DNA of 64,000 nucleotides from Chloroflexota bacterium (GCA_016208315.1 JACQYF010000075.1:32871-96870); one strand, 5' to 3'. Numbered from the stretch's first letter, positions 17,643 through 25,987 are shown. Translations and numbers: made by a program. Notes: generated by a model not told the origin, from the letters alone.

Positions 17643-18343
17643 TATTTCAGCGGCAAGTGTACGGTAAACGTGCTCCCTTTCCCCTCTTCGCTTTCAAAAG
17701 TGATTCGACCACGATGGGCCTCGACGATCCGTCGCGCGTAGGCGAGGCCGATGCCCAGGCCGCCCACTTGGCGCGTGAGAGGATCAGCGGCCTGGTAGAA
17801 ACTCTCAAAGAGCCGCGCTTGTTTTTCTTTCGCGATGCCGACCCCGGTGTCCTGAACTACAATGCGCACCTCGTCCGGTTCCGGAGCGACATGGACCGAG
17901 ACGCATCCCTGGGCGGGCGTAAAGTTGATGGCGTTGATGATGAGATTGGACACGACCCGCGTGAGTAACGCGCGGTCCACCGGAATCGGGCCAAGCCGGG
18001 GCGCGGCGCTGAACGAGAGCGTTAACTGCTTGGCTTGCGCGCGCGGCCGGTGCTGCTCGACGACGCGCGCCACCAACTCGGCAAGGTCCGTCGGCTCGCG
18101 CCGCGTTTCGAGCGTTTCGGCTTGCAGTTGCGCAAAGGCGATGAGATCGCCGATGAGCATGTTCAGGTGCTCGGCGGCGCGGCCGGCGATGGCGACGTAA
18201 CCGCGTTGTTGCTCGGTCAGCGATCCGCCATAGCCATTCTCAAGCAGTTCGAGCGCGGTAATAATTTCAGTCAAAGGTGTTCGCAACTCGTGCGAGATGA
18301 TGGCAACGAACGCGCCTTTCAAGCGCTGCAGTTCAGTTTCCAT
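17642..18343 (-). CDS. Soluble sensor histidine kinase (HisKA-HATPase core only)
   Basis: The 233-residue protein is only a kinase core. The H-box reads IISHELRTPLTEI with His18 as phosphorylation site, the N-box reads NLIINAINFTP, G1 is DTGVGIA, and G2 is GGLGIGLAYARRIVEAH. It has no membrane segment and no sensor domain, so input probably comes from partner proteins. The gene starts 16 bases after the stop of the REC-GAF-GGDEF gene, with a weak ribosome binding site, which suggests coupled translation. It may phosphorylate the receiver-GAF-GAF-HisKA protein encoded downstream. A longer frame reaching back to 18457 only reads antifunctional sequence inside the upstream gene. Confidence 0.85.
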   Translation of the reverse strand: METELQRLKGAFVAIISHELRTPLTEIITALELLENGYGGSLTEQQRGYVAIAGRAAEHLNMLIGDLIAFAQLQAETLETRREPTDLAELVARVVEQHRPRAQAKQLTLSFSAAPRLGPIPVDRALLTRVVSNLIINAINFTPAQGCVSVHVAPEPDEVRIVVQDTGVGIAKEKQARLFESFYQAADPLTRQVGGLGIGLAYARRIVEAHRGRITFESEEGKGSTFTVHLPLK

Positions 18344-18359
18344 GGGACACTGAATGGAA

Positions 18360-19787
18360 TCAAGCGAACTCGATTTGGTTTGGCCCGCCGCGCCGTGCGG
18401 CGCGTTGGGCGGTCTGCGCGAGATCGAGCAAGTCGTAGACGGAGGCGCACCCTTCACGCGGATAAGCGCACGCGCCGAATGAAGCCGTCACGCGCACGGG
18501 GCCGCTCGCGTCGGCCAAGTCCAGCGAGCTGACGGCGACGCGCAGCCGTTCGGCCGCGCCGCGCGCGCCCGCGTGATCGGTCATGATGAGCAGCACCGCC
18601 AGCGCGTCCTCTTCATAGCGCGCGAGCAGATCAAAGGCGCGGACCGTGCTGCGACACGCGCCGGCGACACGTTGCAGCACGTCATCGCCAAAGGGACGGC
18701 CGTACTTTCGATTGATCTCGCCCATCCCGTCAATGTCCAGGACGATCGCGGCGAGCGCTTGATCGAACCGCCAACTGCGCCGAAATTCGCGGTCGGCGAT
18801 TTCCAGAAAGGCCGCGCGCTTTAAGGTCAAAGTCAGAGGGTCGGTGGGGGAGAGCCGTTCGTTTTCATCCGCGAGCCGGGCCATTTCCAGCGCGATCGCA
18901 CCCTGCGCGGCCAGCGATTCAAAGAGCGCGACGTGGTCCGGGCGCATCGTCAGTTGACGTATCGGGTAAACGACCAGCACACCGCGAAGCTGATCGCGCG
19001 CGAGCAAGGGCGTGCCGATGAAACGGCTGGTGGACGTCGCGTCCTGGAGCGTCTTGCGCTCCGTGGCAACGCGCCAAGCAAACGCGTCGCCGATGGATTG
19101 GACATAGTCGGACGCCGCCGCGCTGGTGTCCGTGTATCCGTGTGCCGCATAAAGCTGCAAGCCGACCGGCGCGTGCGAGAGGAGCACCACCGCGTGCGAC
19201 GCGTCGAAAAGCGCGGCGCTCGACTGCATAAGCGCCTCCAGCGTTGCGGACAATGGTTTACCGGCGCAAATGGAATCCGTCAGGCCCCGCAGGGCCGCCC
19301 AGGCCGCCGGCTCGTCCGTGTCGCGCGCGGCGACAAGGGGCAATGGCTCGACCGGAATTTGCGCGTGGTCCGTCTCTCCTTTCGCCGCGAGGCGGCGAAG
19401 CTGCTGCAGCTCCACGGCGCGTTCGACGGTGTGCGTGAGCAGGCGGAGGTCCTCCAGCGGTCGCAGCAGATAGGCGAACGCGCCGTCGCGCAGCCCGAGC
19501 GCAGCAGAGCCGATGGAGGCCGGTTCGGCGATAAGGATGATTTGAGTCTCGGGGCTGATGGCGCGAATCTCGCGCAGCACTTCCAAGCCATCGCGACGCG
19601 GCATGAGAATGGCGGTGATCACCACGTCGAACTCGGCGGGCGAAAAACGGGCGAGCGCGTCCGCGCCATCCGCGACCGGCTCGACGGTAAAACCCATTCG
19701 CTCCAATGCCCGTCGTGCCGCGGCGCGCAACCGTGCATCAGCGTCGGCGAGGAGAATGTGAATCTCCGAGTTCGGTTTGGATGACAT
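18360..19787 (-). CDS. REC-GAF-GGDEF protein with degenerate receiver and cyclase sites
   Basis: This 475-residue protein has a receiver-like domain (about residues 8-120), a GAF-like domain (about 160-300) and a GGDEF-like domain (about 315-470). Two key sites are lost. The phospho-acceptor Asp of the receiver is Ala (VVITAILMPRRDG), and the cyclase motif GGDEF reads EEDAL (LLARYEEDALAVLL). The inhibitory-site motif RxxD is kept as RAFD, five residues before the degenerate motif. It is therefore unlikely to make c-di-GMP but may bind it as an effector. Start ATG 19787; four operator-like dyads begin nine bases upstream. It heads a minus-strand run with the kinase and the HD-GYP enzyme. Confidence 0.85.
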   Translation of the reverse strand: MSSKPNSEIHILLADADARLRAAARRALERMGFTVEPVADGADALARFSPAEFDVVITAILMPRRDGLEVLREIRAISPETQIILIAEPASIGSAALGLRDGAFAYLLRPLEDLRLLTHTVERAVELQQLRRLAAKGETDHAQIPVEPLPLVAARDTDEPAAWAALRGLTDSICAGKPLSATLEALMQSSAALFDASHAVVLLSHAPVGLQLYAAHGYTDTSAAASDYVQSIGDAFAWRVATERKTLQDATSTSRFIGTPLLARDQLRGVLVVYPIRQLTMRPDHVALFESLAAQGAIALEMARLADENERLSPTDPLTLTLKRAAFLEIADREFRRSWRFDQALAAIVLDIDGMGEINRKYGRPFGDDVLQRVAGACRSTVRAFDLLARYEEDALAVLLIMTDHAGARGAAERLRVAVSSLDLADASGPVRVTASFGACAYPREGCASVYDLLDLAQTAQRAARRGGPNQIEFA

Positions 19788-19795
19788 GAGGGTGA

Positions 19796-19877
19796 CTCGA
19801 TTATGCATCGAGGTTACTTCGACTATGCATCGAGTTGGCTCGATTATGAATCGAGGCAACCTCGATTATACATCAAA
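19796..19877. promoter_or_regulatory. Four phased CTCGAT-N5-ATCGAG dyads
   Basis: Four 17-bp inverted repeats begin at 19796, 19818, 19839 and 19861, so they are spaced 22, 21 and 22 bases apart, about two helical turns. Copies 1 and 3 have perfect arms, copy 2 starts TTCGAC and copy 4 ends ATCAAA. They lie immediately upstream of the REC-GAF-GGDEF gene and face the importer operon. A cooperative regulator could bind them; alternatively they belong to the window's repeat-word arrays. Confidence 0.7.
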
Positions 19878-19979
19878 ACGCGCGGAGCGCAAAGAGCAAG
19901 CGCGAGCCGTTTTCCCCGCGCGTTCGGTCCGGCGAAACCTGATAGAAAGAATACTCGGTCCAAACTGCCCAAACGAGTG

Positions 19980-20009
19980 TTGACAACCCATCTCGGTTTC
20001 TGCTATACT
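19980..20009 (+). promoter_or_regulatory. Sigma-70 promoter of the Liv importer operon
   Basis: A perfect TTGACA (19980-19985) and TATACT (20004-20009) are separated by 18 bases. The transcript would start near 20017, leaving about 175 bases of leader before the ATG at 20193. Confidence 0.7.
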
Positions 20010-20016
20010 GCCCCGC

Positions 20017-20192
20017 GTGGTGGGACAGCTTGTATCCTTCAAGTTGTCCTAAAGTCGCATCCGAGAGGGGGTGATGACTCTTCGTCCTTGTTTCCGCAAT
20101 GAACGCGGATAACGGGTAAAGGACCTCAGCAAGAGCCGACGCATCGTTCGGGATGACGAACACGGCTATTATTTGTTCTGAAGGAGGAGAGG
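20017..20192 (+). promoter_or_regulatory. Leader of the importer operon with a 12-codon mini-ORF
   Basis: The leader has a hairpin (GGACAGCTTG paired with CAAGTTGTCC) near 20023-20050. A mini-ORF at 20074-20112 encodes MTLRPCFRNERG, directly after a strong GAGAGGGGGTG site. A second hairpin lies around 20135-20170 (AGCCG..CGTTCG paired with CGAAC.CGGCT). No intrinsic terminator is visible. I do not recognise a known riboswitch. Confidence 0.45.
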
Positions 20193-21443
20193 ATGTCAAA
20201 CGATCGCATGACGCGACGCGACTTTATCAAGACGATGGCGGTGGGCGCGGGCGCCTTAACCGTCGGCCCCCTGTTACAGGCCTGTGCCGCGCCGGCGCCG
20301 GCTGTCGCGCCCAGTGTGCCCTTTAAGATCGGCTCGATCTTGCCCTACACCAAAGTGTACGCCGCTTTGGGCGAAAGCATCACGAATGGCATGACGCTCT
20401 ATTTTGAGAGCGTAAATTCCGTCGCCGGTGGGCGCAAGATCGAGTGGGTGAAGGAAGACGAAGAGAACGACGCCCAGATCTCTTTGCGCAAGCTCACCAA
20501 GTTGATCGAGCAAGACAAGGTGGACCTCTTCACGGGCATCGTGAGCACGGCCGTAGTTTACGCGCTGCGCGATCCGCTGCACGAAGCCAAGATGGTCTCG
20601 CTGATTTCCAACGCGGGCGGAAATCTGTTGACGCGCAAGGGCGAAAAAGGCGCGGCTAAGGGGCGCTTCAGTCCCTATATCTTCCGCTCTTCGTTTTCTT
20701 CTTACCAGATCAGTTATCCCCTCGGCGAGTGGGTTGCCAAAAACGTTTCGAAAAAAGTGGCGATCTGCGCGTCCAATTATGGCTTTGGCACCGAGAGCGC
20801 GGCGGATTTCAAGGCGACCTTCACGGCCGCCGGCGGCACGGTGATGGGCAACGATGTCTTGCCGCCCCTCGGCACCAACGACTTTTCGGCCTTTCTGCCT
20901 CAGCTCGCGGCCACGAAAGCCGAAGCGGTGTACAGCTTTTTCTCCGGCTCCGACGCGCTGAACTATGTCAAACAGTTCGAGCAATTCGGCTTGAGCAAAG
21001 ACATGAAGATCGTCGGCGCGGGCTTCCTCACGGAAACGGACGTGTTGCCCGATCAGGGTAAAGCCGCGCTCGGCGCGTACACCTCGCTGCACTGGTCCAC
21101 GGCCCTTGAGAACGCGACGAACAAGAAATTCATGGAAGATTACGCCAAGCGGTTCCCCGGCAAAACGGTGGACGTGTTTGCCATGCAGGGCTATGATTCC
21201 GCGCGCGTGATCGTCGAGGCGCTGAACAAGGTCAAGGGCGACACCTCGAACAAGGACGCTTTCATGGACGCCATCCGCGGCGTCTCGTTCGACAGTCCCC
21301 GCGGCCGGTTCACTTTCGACCCGAAGACGCAGAATGTCGTGAACCAGATCTATTTCCGCCAAGTCAAGGACAACGGCGGCAAGCTCGAAAACTCGATCAT
21401 TGGCAAGACCGACGCGCCGATCTCAGACCCAGAAAACATGTAG
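20193..21443 (+). CDS. Branched-chain-amino-acid/aromatic-acid type ABC substrate-binding lipoprotein
   Basis: The 416-residue protein has a Tat-type signal (RRDFIK, residues 8-13) and a lipobox LLQAC with Cys31, so it should be exported folded and anchored as a lipoprotein. The mature part is a type I periplasmic-binding fold of the LivK group (FKIGSILPYT, then ESITNGMTLYFESVN). Related systems take up benzoate and other aromatic acids as well as amino acids. Here the four other Liv genes follow directly and aromatic genes follow those, so an aromatic or acyl substrate is favoured but not shown. AAGGAGGAGAGG precedes the ATG. Confidence 0.88.
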   Translation: MSNDRMTRRDFIKTMAVGAGALTVGPLLQACAAPAPAVAPSVPFKIGSILPYTKVYAALGESITNGMTLYFESVNSVAGGRKIEWVKEDEENDAQISLRKLTKLIEQDKVDLFTGIVSTAVVYALRDPLHEAKMVSLISNAGGNLLTRKGEKGAAKGRFSPYIFRSSFSSYQISYPLGEWVAKNVSKKVAICASNYGFGTESAADFKATFTAAGGTVMGNDVLPPLGTNDFSAFLPQLAATKAEAVYSFFSGSDALNYVKQFEQFGLSKDMKIVGAGFLTETDVLPDQGKAALGAYTSLHWSTALENATNKKFMEDYAKRFPGKTVDVFAMQGYDSARVIVEALNKVKGDTSNKDAFMDAIRGVSFDSPRGRFTFDPKTQNVVNQIYFRQVKDNGGKLENSIIGKTDAPISDPENM

Positions 21444-21457
21444 CAGAACGGGCGACC

Positions 21458-21515
21458 ATTTCCCTCATTTCCGTTATTTCCTGATTGCCCTGGAAATGAA
21501 GGAAATGAGGGAAAT
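21458..21515. repeat. Inverted ATTTCCCTCATTTCC array
   Basis: Perfect 15-base arms (21458-21472 and 21501-21515) enclose a 28-base loop that contains further partial copies of TTTCC. It lies between the binding-protein and permease genes and may reduce downstream expression relative to the binding protein. Confidence 0.85.
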
Positions 21516-21539
21516 CACGGTTGCCTGACGATTCATTCA

Positions 21540-22421
21540 ATGGCGAATCTTACTCTCGAGTTGTTTCTCGTACAGTTCTTGAATGGCCTCGCTTCCGGTG
21601 TTTTGCTTTTCCTTCTGGCGGCGGGGCTTTCTATTATTTTCGGCATGATGGATGTCATGAATCTCGCGCATGGTTCATTCTACATGCTGGGCGCGTACGT
21701 CGGTTACGCGATCTTTCGCGCCACCCAAAATTTCTGGCTGTCCCTGTTGATCGCGCCCATAGTCGTCGGCGTGGTTGGGTTGGTCAGCGAACGGCTTCTG
21801 CTGCGTCCACTCAAAGGGCGCGGACATCTCGACCAGGTCTTGCTGACGTTTGGCTTGGCGCTGGTCATCGCCGATTTCGTGCGCGCGGTCCCGGGCTGGG
21901 GCGGCGACGTGCATGCGCTTCCGCCTCCGCCGGAGCTGGCCGCTTCGATTCCGTTTGGCAGCCGGCAGTACCCGATCTACCGCTTGTTCAGCATCGGCGT
22001 CGGTTTGATTCTGGCGGCTCTGCTGGGCCTCGTCATCAGCCGCACGCAAATCGGCGCGATCGTACGTGCGGGCGTCGCGGATGCGGAGATGGTCGGCGGC
22101 CTGGGCATCAACATCTCTCTGGTTTTCTCGATTGTGTTCGCAGTGGGGGTGGCGCTGGCGGCTTTTGGCGGGGTGATGACCGCGCCGGTGGTCAGTCTCG
22201 AACCGGGGATGGACGCGCGGACGCTGATCCAGGCGCTCATCGTCGTGGTGGTGGGCGGCTTGGGGACACTGCGCGGCGCGTTTTGGGGCAGTTTGCTGAT
22301 CGGCGAAGCGGACAACTTTGGCCGCGCGCTCTTGCCGGACTATGCGCTCTTTTCGATCTACGTCATCATGGCCGCGGTGCTGTTACTGCGACCGGCGGGA
22401 TTGTTTGGACGGAAAACCTAG
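21540..22421 (+). CDS. livH: Liv-type ABC transporter permease LivH
   Basis: This 293-residue membrane protein has about eight hydrophobic helices and the LivH opening QFLNGLASGVLLFLLAAGLS, IFGMMDVMNLAHGSFYMLGAY, and a later MVGGLGINISLVFSIVFAVG segment. It forms one half of the transmembrane channel of the importer. It starts 97 bases after the binding-protein gene, across an inverted repeat. There is no evident ribosome binding site at the ATG, and the stop is one base before the next permease start. The role follows from synteny and family. Confidence 0.9.
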   Translation: MANLTLELFLVQFLNGLASGVLLFLLAAGLSIIFGMMDVMNLAHGSFYMLGAYVGYAIFRATQNFWLSLLIAPIVVGVVGLVSERLLLRPLKGRGHLDQVLLTFGLALVIADFVRAVPGWGGDVHALPPPPELAASIPFGSRQYPIYRLFSIGVGLILAALLGLVISRTQIGAIVRAGVADAEMVGGLGINISLVFSIVFAVGVALAAFGGVMTAPVVSLEPGMDARTLIQALIVVVVGGLGTLRGAFWGSLLIGEADNFGRALLPDYALFSIYVIMAAVLLLRPAGLFGRKT

Positions 22422-22422
22422 C

Positions 22423-23424
22423 ATGCCGCGCCTAAACCCCGTTCGAGTCATTGCCCTCGCGATGGGCATTTTGTTTGTCATCCTGCCCTTTGCCGCGGAA
22501 AGTTTCATCGTCAAGACCGTGACCGAAGTCTTGATCTTTGGCATCTTCGCCATGAGTCTCGATTTGCTCGTCGGTTACACCGGGCTGGTGTCGTTCGGGC
22601 ATGCCGCCTTCTTCGGCATCGGGGCTTATGCCGCGGGATACCTCGCGCTCAATCTCTCGCCCAACCTCTTGATCACTATGCCGCTCGCCTTGCTGGTGGT
22701 GGCCGGCGCGGCGGTCGTCATCGGCTTTTTCTCGATCCGCGTCTCGGGCGTCTACTTTTTGATGCTCACGCTCGCGTTCAGCCAGATGGTCTATGCGATC
22801 GCGGACCGGTGGACCGACGTGACCGGCGGATCGAACGGACTGGCGGGCATCCCGCGACCGCGCGTCGAGGTCTTGGCGTTTCAACTTGTCTTTGAAGACG
22901 CGACGGCGCGCTATTTTCTCGTGCTCGCGGTTTTCCTGCTCGCCTACGCGGCCCTGCGTTGGATCGTACGCTCGCAGTTCGGACACGCCCTGGTCGGGAT
23001 TCGCGAGAACGAAACGCGTTTGCGCGCGGTCGGCTATAACACGACGCGTTTCAAACTGACGGCATTCGTGATCGCCGGAGTTTTCGCCGGGATCGCGGGC
23101 GTGCTCTACGCCGGGTTCAATCGCTTTGTCTCCACCAACGAATTGTATTGGACGGCCTCCGGCCAAGTCCTGATCATGGTGATTATTGGCGGGGCCGGAA
23201 CTTTGGTCGGCCCCGCGTTGGGCGCGGCGTTCATCCTCATTCTGCAGAACATCGTCTCTTCTTCGACCGACCGGTGGCCGACGATCATGGGGTTGATCTT
23301 TATTTTCTTTGTCTTTGCGGCGCGCCACGGAGTCATGGGCCTGGTACGCGGTTGGGCAGCCGATGGCCGCGTGCGCATTGGCAGGCCGCAAAAGGCGGAG
23401 AGCAATGGACCTTCTGCGAGTTGA
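22423..23424 (+). CDS. livM: Liv-type ABC transporter permease LivM
   Basis: This 333-residue membrane protein shows the LivM hallmarks SLDLLVGYTGLVSFGHAAFFG and GIRENETRLRAVGYNTTRFKL. ATG 22423 is chosen because it lies one base after the LivH stop; a longer frame to 22318 only repeats the other gene out of frame. The last 20 bases overlap the ATPase gene, so the operon is tightly packed. It pairs with LivH to form the permease. Confidence 0.9.
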   Translation: MPRLNPVRVIALAMGILFVILPFAAESFIVKTVTEVLIFGIFAMSLDLLVGYTGLVSFGHAAFFGIGAYAAGYLALNLSPNLLITMPLALLVVAGAAVVIGFFSIRVSGVYFLMLTLAFSQMVYAIADRWTDVTGGSNGLAGIPRPRVEVLAFQLVFEDATARYFLVLAVFLLAYAALRWIVRSQFGHALVGIRENETRLRAVGYNTTRFKLTAFVIAGVFAGIAGVLYAGFNRFVSTNELYWTASGQVLIMVIIGGAGTLVGPALGAAFILILQNIVSSSTDRWPTIMGLIFIFFVFAARHGVMGLVRGWAADGRVRIGRPQKAESNGPSAS

Positions 23425-24187
23425 AAAGCTCCACAAGCACTTTGGCGGGCTGACGGCGGTGAACGGCGTGTCGTTCAGCGTCGCGCCAGGCGAACGCCGC
23501 GCGATCATCGGTCCGAATGGCGCCGGCAAGACGACGCTCTTTAATCTCCTCAGCGGCGAACTGCCGGCGAGCAGCGGCCACGTTTACTATGAAGGCGAGG
23601 ACATTACCGCGCGGCGGCCGTATCAGCGCGCGCGTCTGGGGATGGCGCGCACCTTTCAACGCAACAATCTCTTTCTGGGGTTGAGCGTTTGGGAAAACGT
23701 GCGGCTGGCGGGGCATCCGGTGAAAGGCATCGGTCTGCCCGCGTTTGCCCCCGCCGAATCTACGCGTGCTGATATTGTCGAAGAAAGCTTGAGCCGAGTT
23801 GGCCTGATCGAACAACGCCACGCGGTGGCGCGCCATCTGTCGTATGGCGAGCAGCGGCAATTGGAGGTCGCGATCGCGCTTGCGACGCAACCCAAGCTTC
23901 TGCTCCTCGACGAACCGGCGGCCGGCATGTCGCCCGCGGAAACGAATCGCTTGATGGCGACCTTGCGCGAGATGCCGCGCACGCTGACGCTCCTCATCAT
24001 CGAGCATGACATGGACGTGGTGTTCGGTCTGGCCGAGCGCGTGACGGTGCTCCACTATGGCGAAGTGATCGCGGATGGCAAGGTAGATCAAGTGCGAAAC
24101 GACCCGCGCGTGCTCGAGGTGTATTTGGGCACACGGGGCGATTCAAATCGCAGCAACAACCACACAAAGCCCGCCTTCGCGGGCTAG
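23405..24187 (+). CDS. livG: Liv-type ABC transporter ATP-binding protein LivG
   Basis: The 260-residue ATPase has Walker A GPNGAGKTT, signature LSYGEQRQLEVA, Walker B LLLLDEPAAGM and the switch histidine in IIEHDMDVVF. The protein should end near VLEVYLGTRG. Instead 14 more residues, ending HTKPAFAG, are encoded by the left arm of a large palindrome, whose inner hairpin supplies the stop codon. So a repeat insertion has replaced the natural 3' end. The ATG at 23405 is preceded by GGAG and overlaps LivM by 20 bases. Confidence 0.92.
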   Translation: MDLLRVEKLHKHFGGLTAVNGVSFSVAPGERRAIIGPNGAGKTTLFNLLSGELPASSGHVYYEGEDITARRPYQRARLGMARTFQRNNLFLGLSVWENVRLAGHPVKGIGLPAFAPAESTRADIVEESLSRVGLIEQRHAVARHLSYGEQRQLEVAIALATQPKLLLLDEPAAGMSPAETNRLMATLREMPRTLTLLIIEHDMDVVFGLAERVTVLHYGEVIADGKVDQVRNDPRVLEVYLGTRGDSNRSNNHTKPAFAG

Positions 24188-24241
24188 TCCCCAGCCGACG
24201 GAGGTCGGCTTTGTGTAGTGGTAGCCGCGATTTCAATCGCC
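24137..24241. repeat. 105-bp nested palindrome at the LivG 3' end
   Basis: Outer arms of 35 bases (24137-24171 and 24207-24241) are complementary with about five mismatches. Two smaller hairpins lie inside: AGCCCGC with GCGGGCT, and AGCCGAC with GTCGGCT. The LivG stop lies in the first inner hairpin. The structure resembles a small, non-coding mobile element. Confidence 0.8.
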
Positions 24242-24255
24242 TCTGTTGAGGTGTA

Positions 24256-24951
24256 ATGCTCCAAGTCAACCAGATTCACACTTATTACGGCGAGAGCCAC
24301 ATTCTACAGGGTGTATCGCTCCACGTCGAGCCGGGCGAGGTGGTCTGCTTGCTGGGCCGCAACGGCGCGGGCAAGACGACCACGATTCGCAGCATCATCG
24401 GCTTTACGCCGCCGCGCGCCGGCGCCATCGTTTTCAAAGACCGCGATATCACGCGCTTGTCCTCTGACCGCATCTCCCGGTGCGGCATCGGCCTCGTGCC
24501 GCAGGGCCGGCGCATTTTCCCCGATCTCACCGTGCGCGAAAATCTTTTGCTCGGCGCTCGAAAGAAGAATGGCGGAGCATGGGATTTGCCGATGGTCTAT
24601 CAGCAAATGCCGCGCCTACGCGAACGCGATCACCATCACGGCGATCAACTCTCCGGCGGCGAGCAACAGATGGCCGCGATCGGGCGCGCGCTCATGTCGA
24701 ATCCCGATCTGCTGCTGATGGACGAGCCGACCGAGGGCCTCGCGCCGCTGATCGTCCGCGAGATCGCGCGGCTGCTGATCGAACTGAAGGCCAAGCGCCA
24801 GGCCATTTTGCTCGTCGAGCAAAGTCTGCCGCTCGCGCTCGAGCTGGCCGACCGGATTTACGTGATGAGTAAAGGCCGCATCGTTTTTGAGGGCACCCCG
24901 CACACGCTGTTCGAAAACGAAGAGGTAAAGAAACAGTACCTGGGACTATAA
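24256..24951 (+). CDS. livF: Liv-type ABC transporter ATP-binding protein LivF
   Basis: This 231-residue ATPase carries Walker A GRNGAGKTT, signature LSGGEQQMAAIGRAL, Walker B LLLMDEPTEGLAP and the downstream LVEQ switch. It pairs with LivG to energise the importer. The start has GAGG eight bases upstream. A second, separate LivF-like ATPase is found at 62094-62840, so at least two Liv-like systems exist or share parts. Confidence 0.9.
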   Translation: MLQVNQIHTYYGESHILQGVSLHVEPGEVVCLLGRNGAGKTTTIRSIIGFTPPRAGAIVFKDRDITRLSSDRISRCGIGLVPQGRRIFPDLTVRENLLLGARKKNGGAWDLPMVYQQMPRLRERDHHHGDQLSGGEQQMAAIGRALMSNPDLLLMDEPTEGLAPLIVREIARLLIELKAKRQAILLVEQSLPLALELADRIYVMSKGRIVFEGTPHTLFENEEVKKQYLGL

Positions 24952-25045
24952 CCTCACCCCCCTCTCCCCAGCCCCCTCCCCCCTCTCCTGATTTGCAGTT
25001 CAAAATCAGGAGAGGGGGGTGGGGGTGCGGGGGAGGGGGGTGAGG
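24952..25045. repeat. C/G-rich palindrome of CCCCCTCTCC words
   Basis: The left half is made of pyrimidine words (CCTCACCCCCCTCTCC and variants), the right half of the complementary G-rich words, around an inner perfect hairpin AGGAGAGG type with an AAATCAGG/CCTGATTT stem. It begins right after the LivF stop. The G-rich half contains several runs of five or six G and could also form G-quadruplexes. Confidence 0.85.
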
Positions 25046-25137
25046 CATTGACAACGCCTTGCCCCGCGTGTAGAATCACCCCGAAAGTGTTTCCGGCGAC
25101 GGAATGTGTTCAAAATTCTCCCGTGGAGCCAGTCAAT

Positions 25138-25920
25138 ATGAGCGACCCGTTTGTCAGCGTCAGCCGCGAAGGCGCCGTTGGCGTCCTCACCCTCGATCGT
25201 CCGCCCGCGAACAGTTACGATTTGACGTTTGTCCGCGAACTGAGCGCGGCGGTGGCCCAAGTCGCAAATGACGAAGGCATCCGCGCCGTCGTCGTCAAGA
25301 GCGCGCTCGAGAAATTCTTTAGCGCGGGCGCCGACATCAAATTCTTCAACTCCGGTACTCTGCAATCGAACATGGATATGATCCGCGCCGAGCATGAGAC
25401 GCTCGAGCAGATCGCGCGCGTCCCCAAGGTTTTTATCGCGATGATCGGGGGGCACGCGCTGGGCGGCGGCTTGGAAACCGCGCTGGCGTGCGATTTGCGT
25501 TTCTGCGGCGATGGCGATTTCAAGCTCGGCCTGCCCGAGGTGACGCTCGGCTTGCTCCCCGGCAACGGCGGCACGCAACGCCTCGCGCGTCTGATCGGCA
25601 AGAACCGCGCGCTCGATCTGATGATCCAGGGCCAGCCCGTCACGCCGAATCAAGCCCTCGCGCTCGGCGTTGTGGACCGTGTGTTTCCGCAAGCAGAACT
25701 TGCCGCCAAGACGATGGAATACGCGAGCAAGCTCGCGCACGGCGCATCGTTCGCGATCGGGCGCATCAAGCTGGCGGTGAATCAAGGAACCGAAATGCCG
25801 CTCGCCGAAGGACTGGCCTTCGAGCGCATGGTGATCGAAGAAGTGTTCAAGAGCGAGGACGCGAAAGAAGGGATCACGGCGTTTGTCGAAAAGCGCAAGG
25901 CGGCCTTCAAGGGAAAGTAG
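25138..25920 (+). CDS. Enoyl-CoA hydratase/isomerase family protein
   Basis: This 260-residue crotonase-fold enzyme has the oxyanion-hole segments SAGADIKFF and GHALGGGLETALACDL, and PEVTLGLLPGNGGTQRL. Both glutamates used for water addition in classical hydratases appear present (GGGLE and LPEV). It probably hydrates an enoyl-CoA or isomerises a ring-derived CoA ester. Its position just before the Paa epoxidase genes suggests the PaaF/PaaG-type step of ring cleavage products, though general beta-oxidation is equally possible. The ATG at 25138 lies ten bases after GGAG. Confidence 0.85.
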   Translation: MSDPFVSVSREGAVGVLTLDRPPANSYDLTFVRELSAAVAQVANDEGIRAVVVKSALEKFFSAGADIKFFNSGTLQSNMDMIRAEHETLEQIARVPKVFIAMIGGHALGGGLETALACDLRFCGDGDFKLGLPEVTLGLLPGNGGTQRLARLIGKNRALDLMIQGQPVTPNQALALGVVDRVFPQAELAAKTMEYASKLAHGASFAIGRIKLAVNQGTEMPLAEGLAFERMVIEEVFKSEDAKEGITAFVEKRKAAFKGK

Positions 25921-25921
25921 A

Positions 25922-25987
25922 CATGTACACAAGTAAACAGGTGGACATGTGTGGGTGCCTGTATACCTGTTTCCCTGGGTACTTGCT
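25922..25987. repeat. Inverted GTAAACAG/GTACACAA word array
   Basis: Forward words (GTACACAAGTAAACAGG) from 25925 meet reverse words (CCTGTATACCTGTTTCCC) from 25958. It spans the whole spacer between the enoyl-CoA hydratase and the paaA-like gene. Confidence 0.75.
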
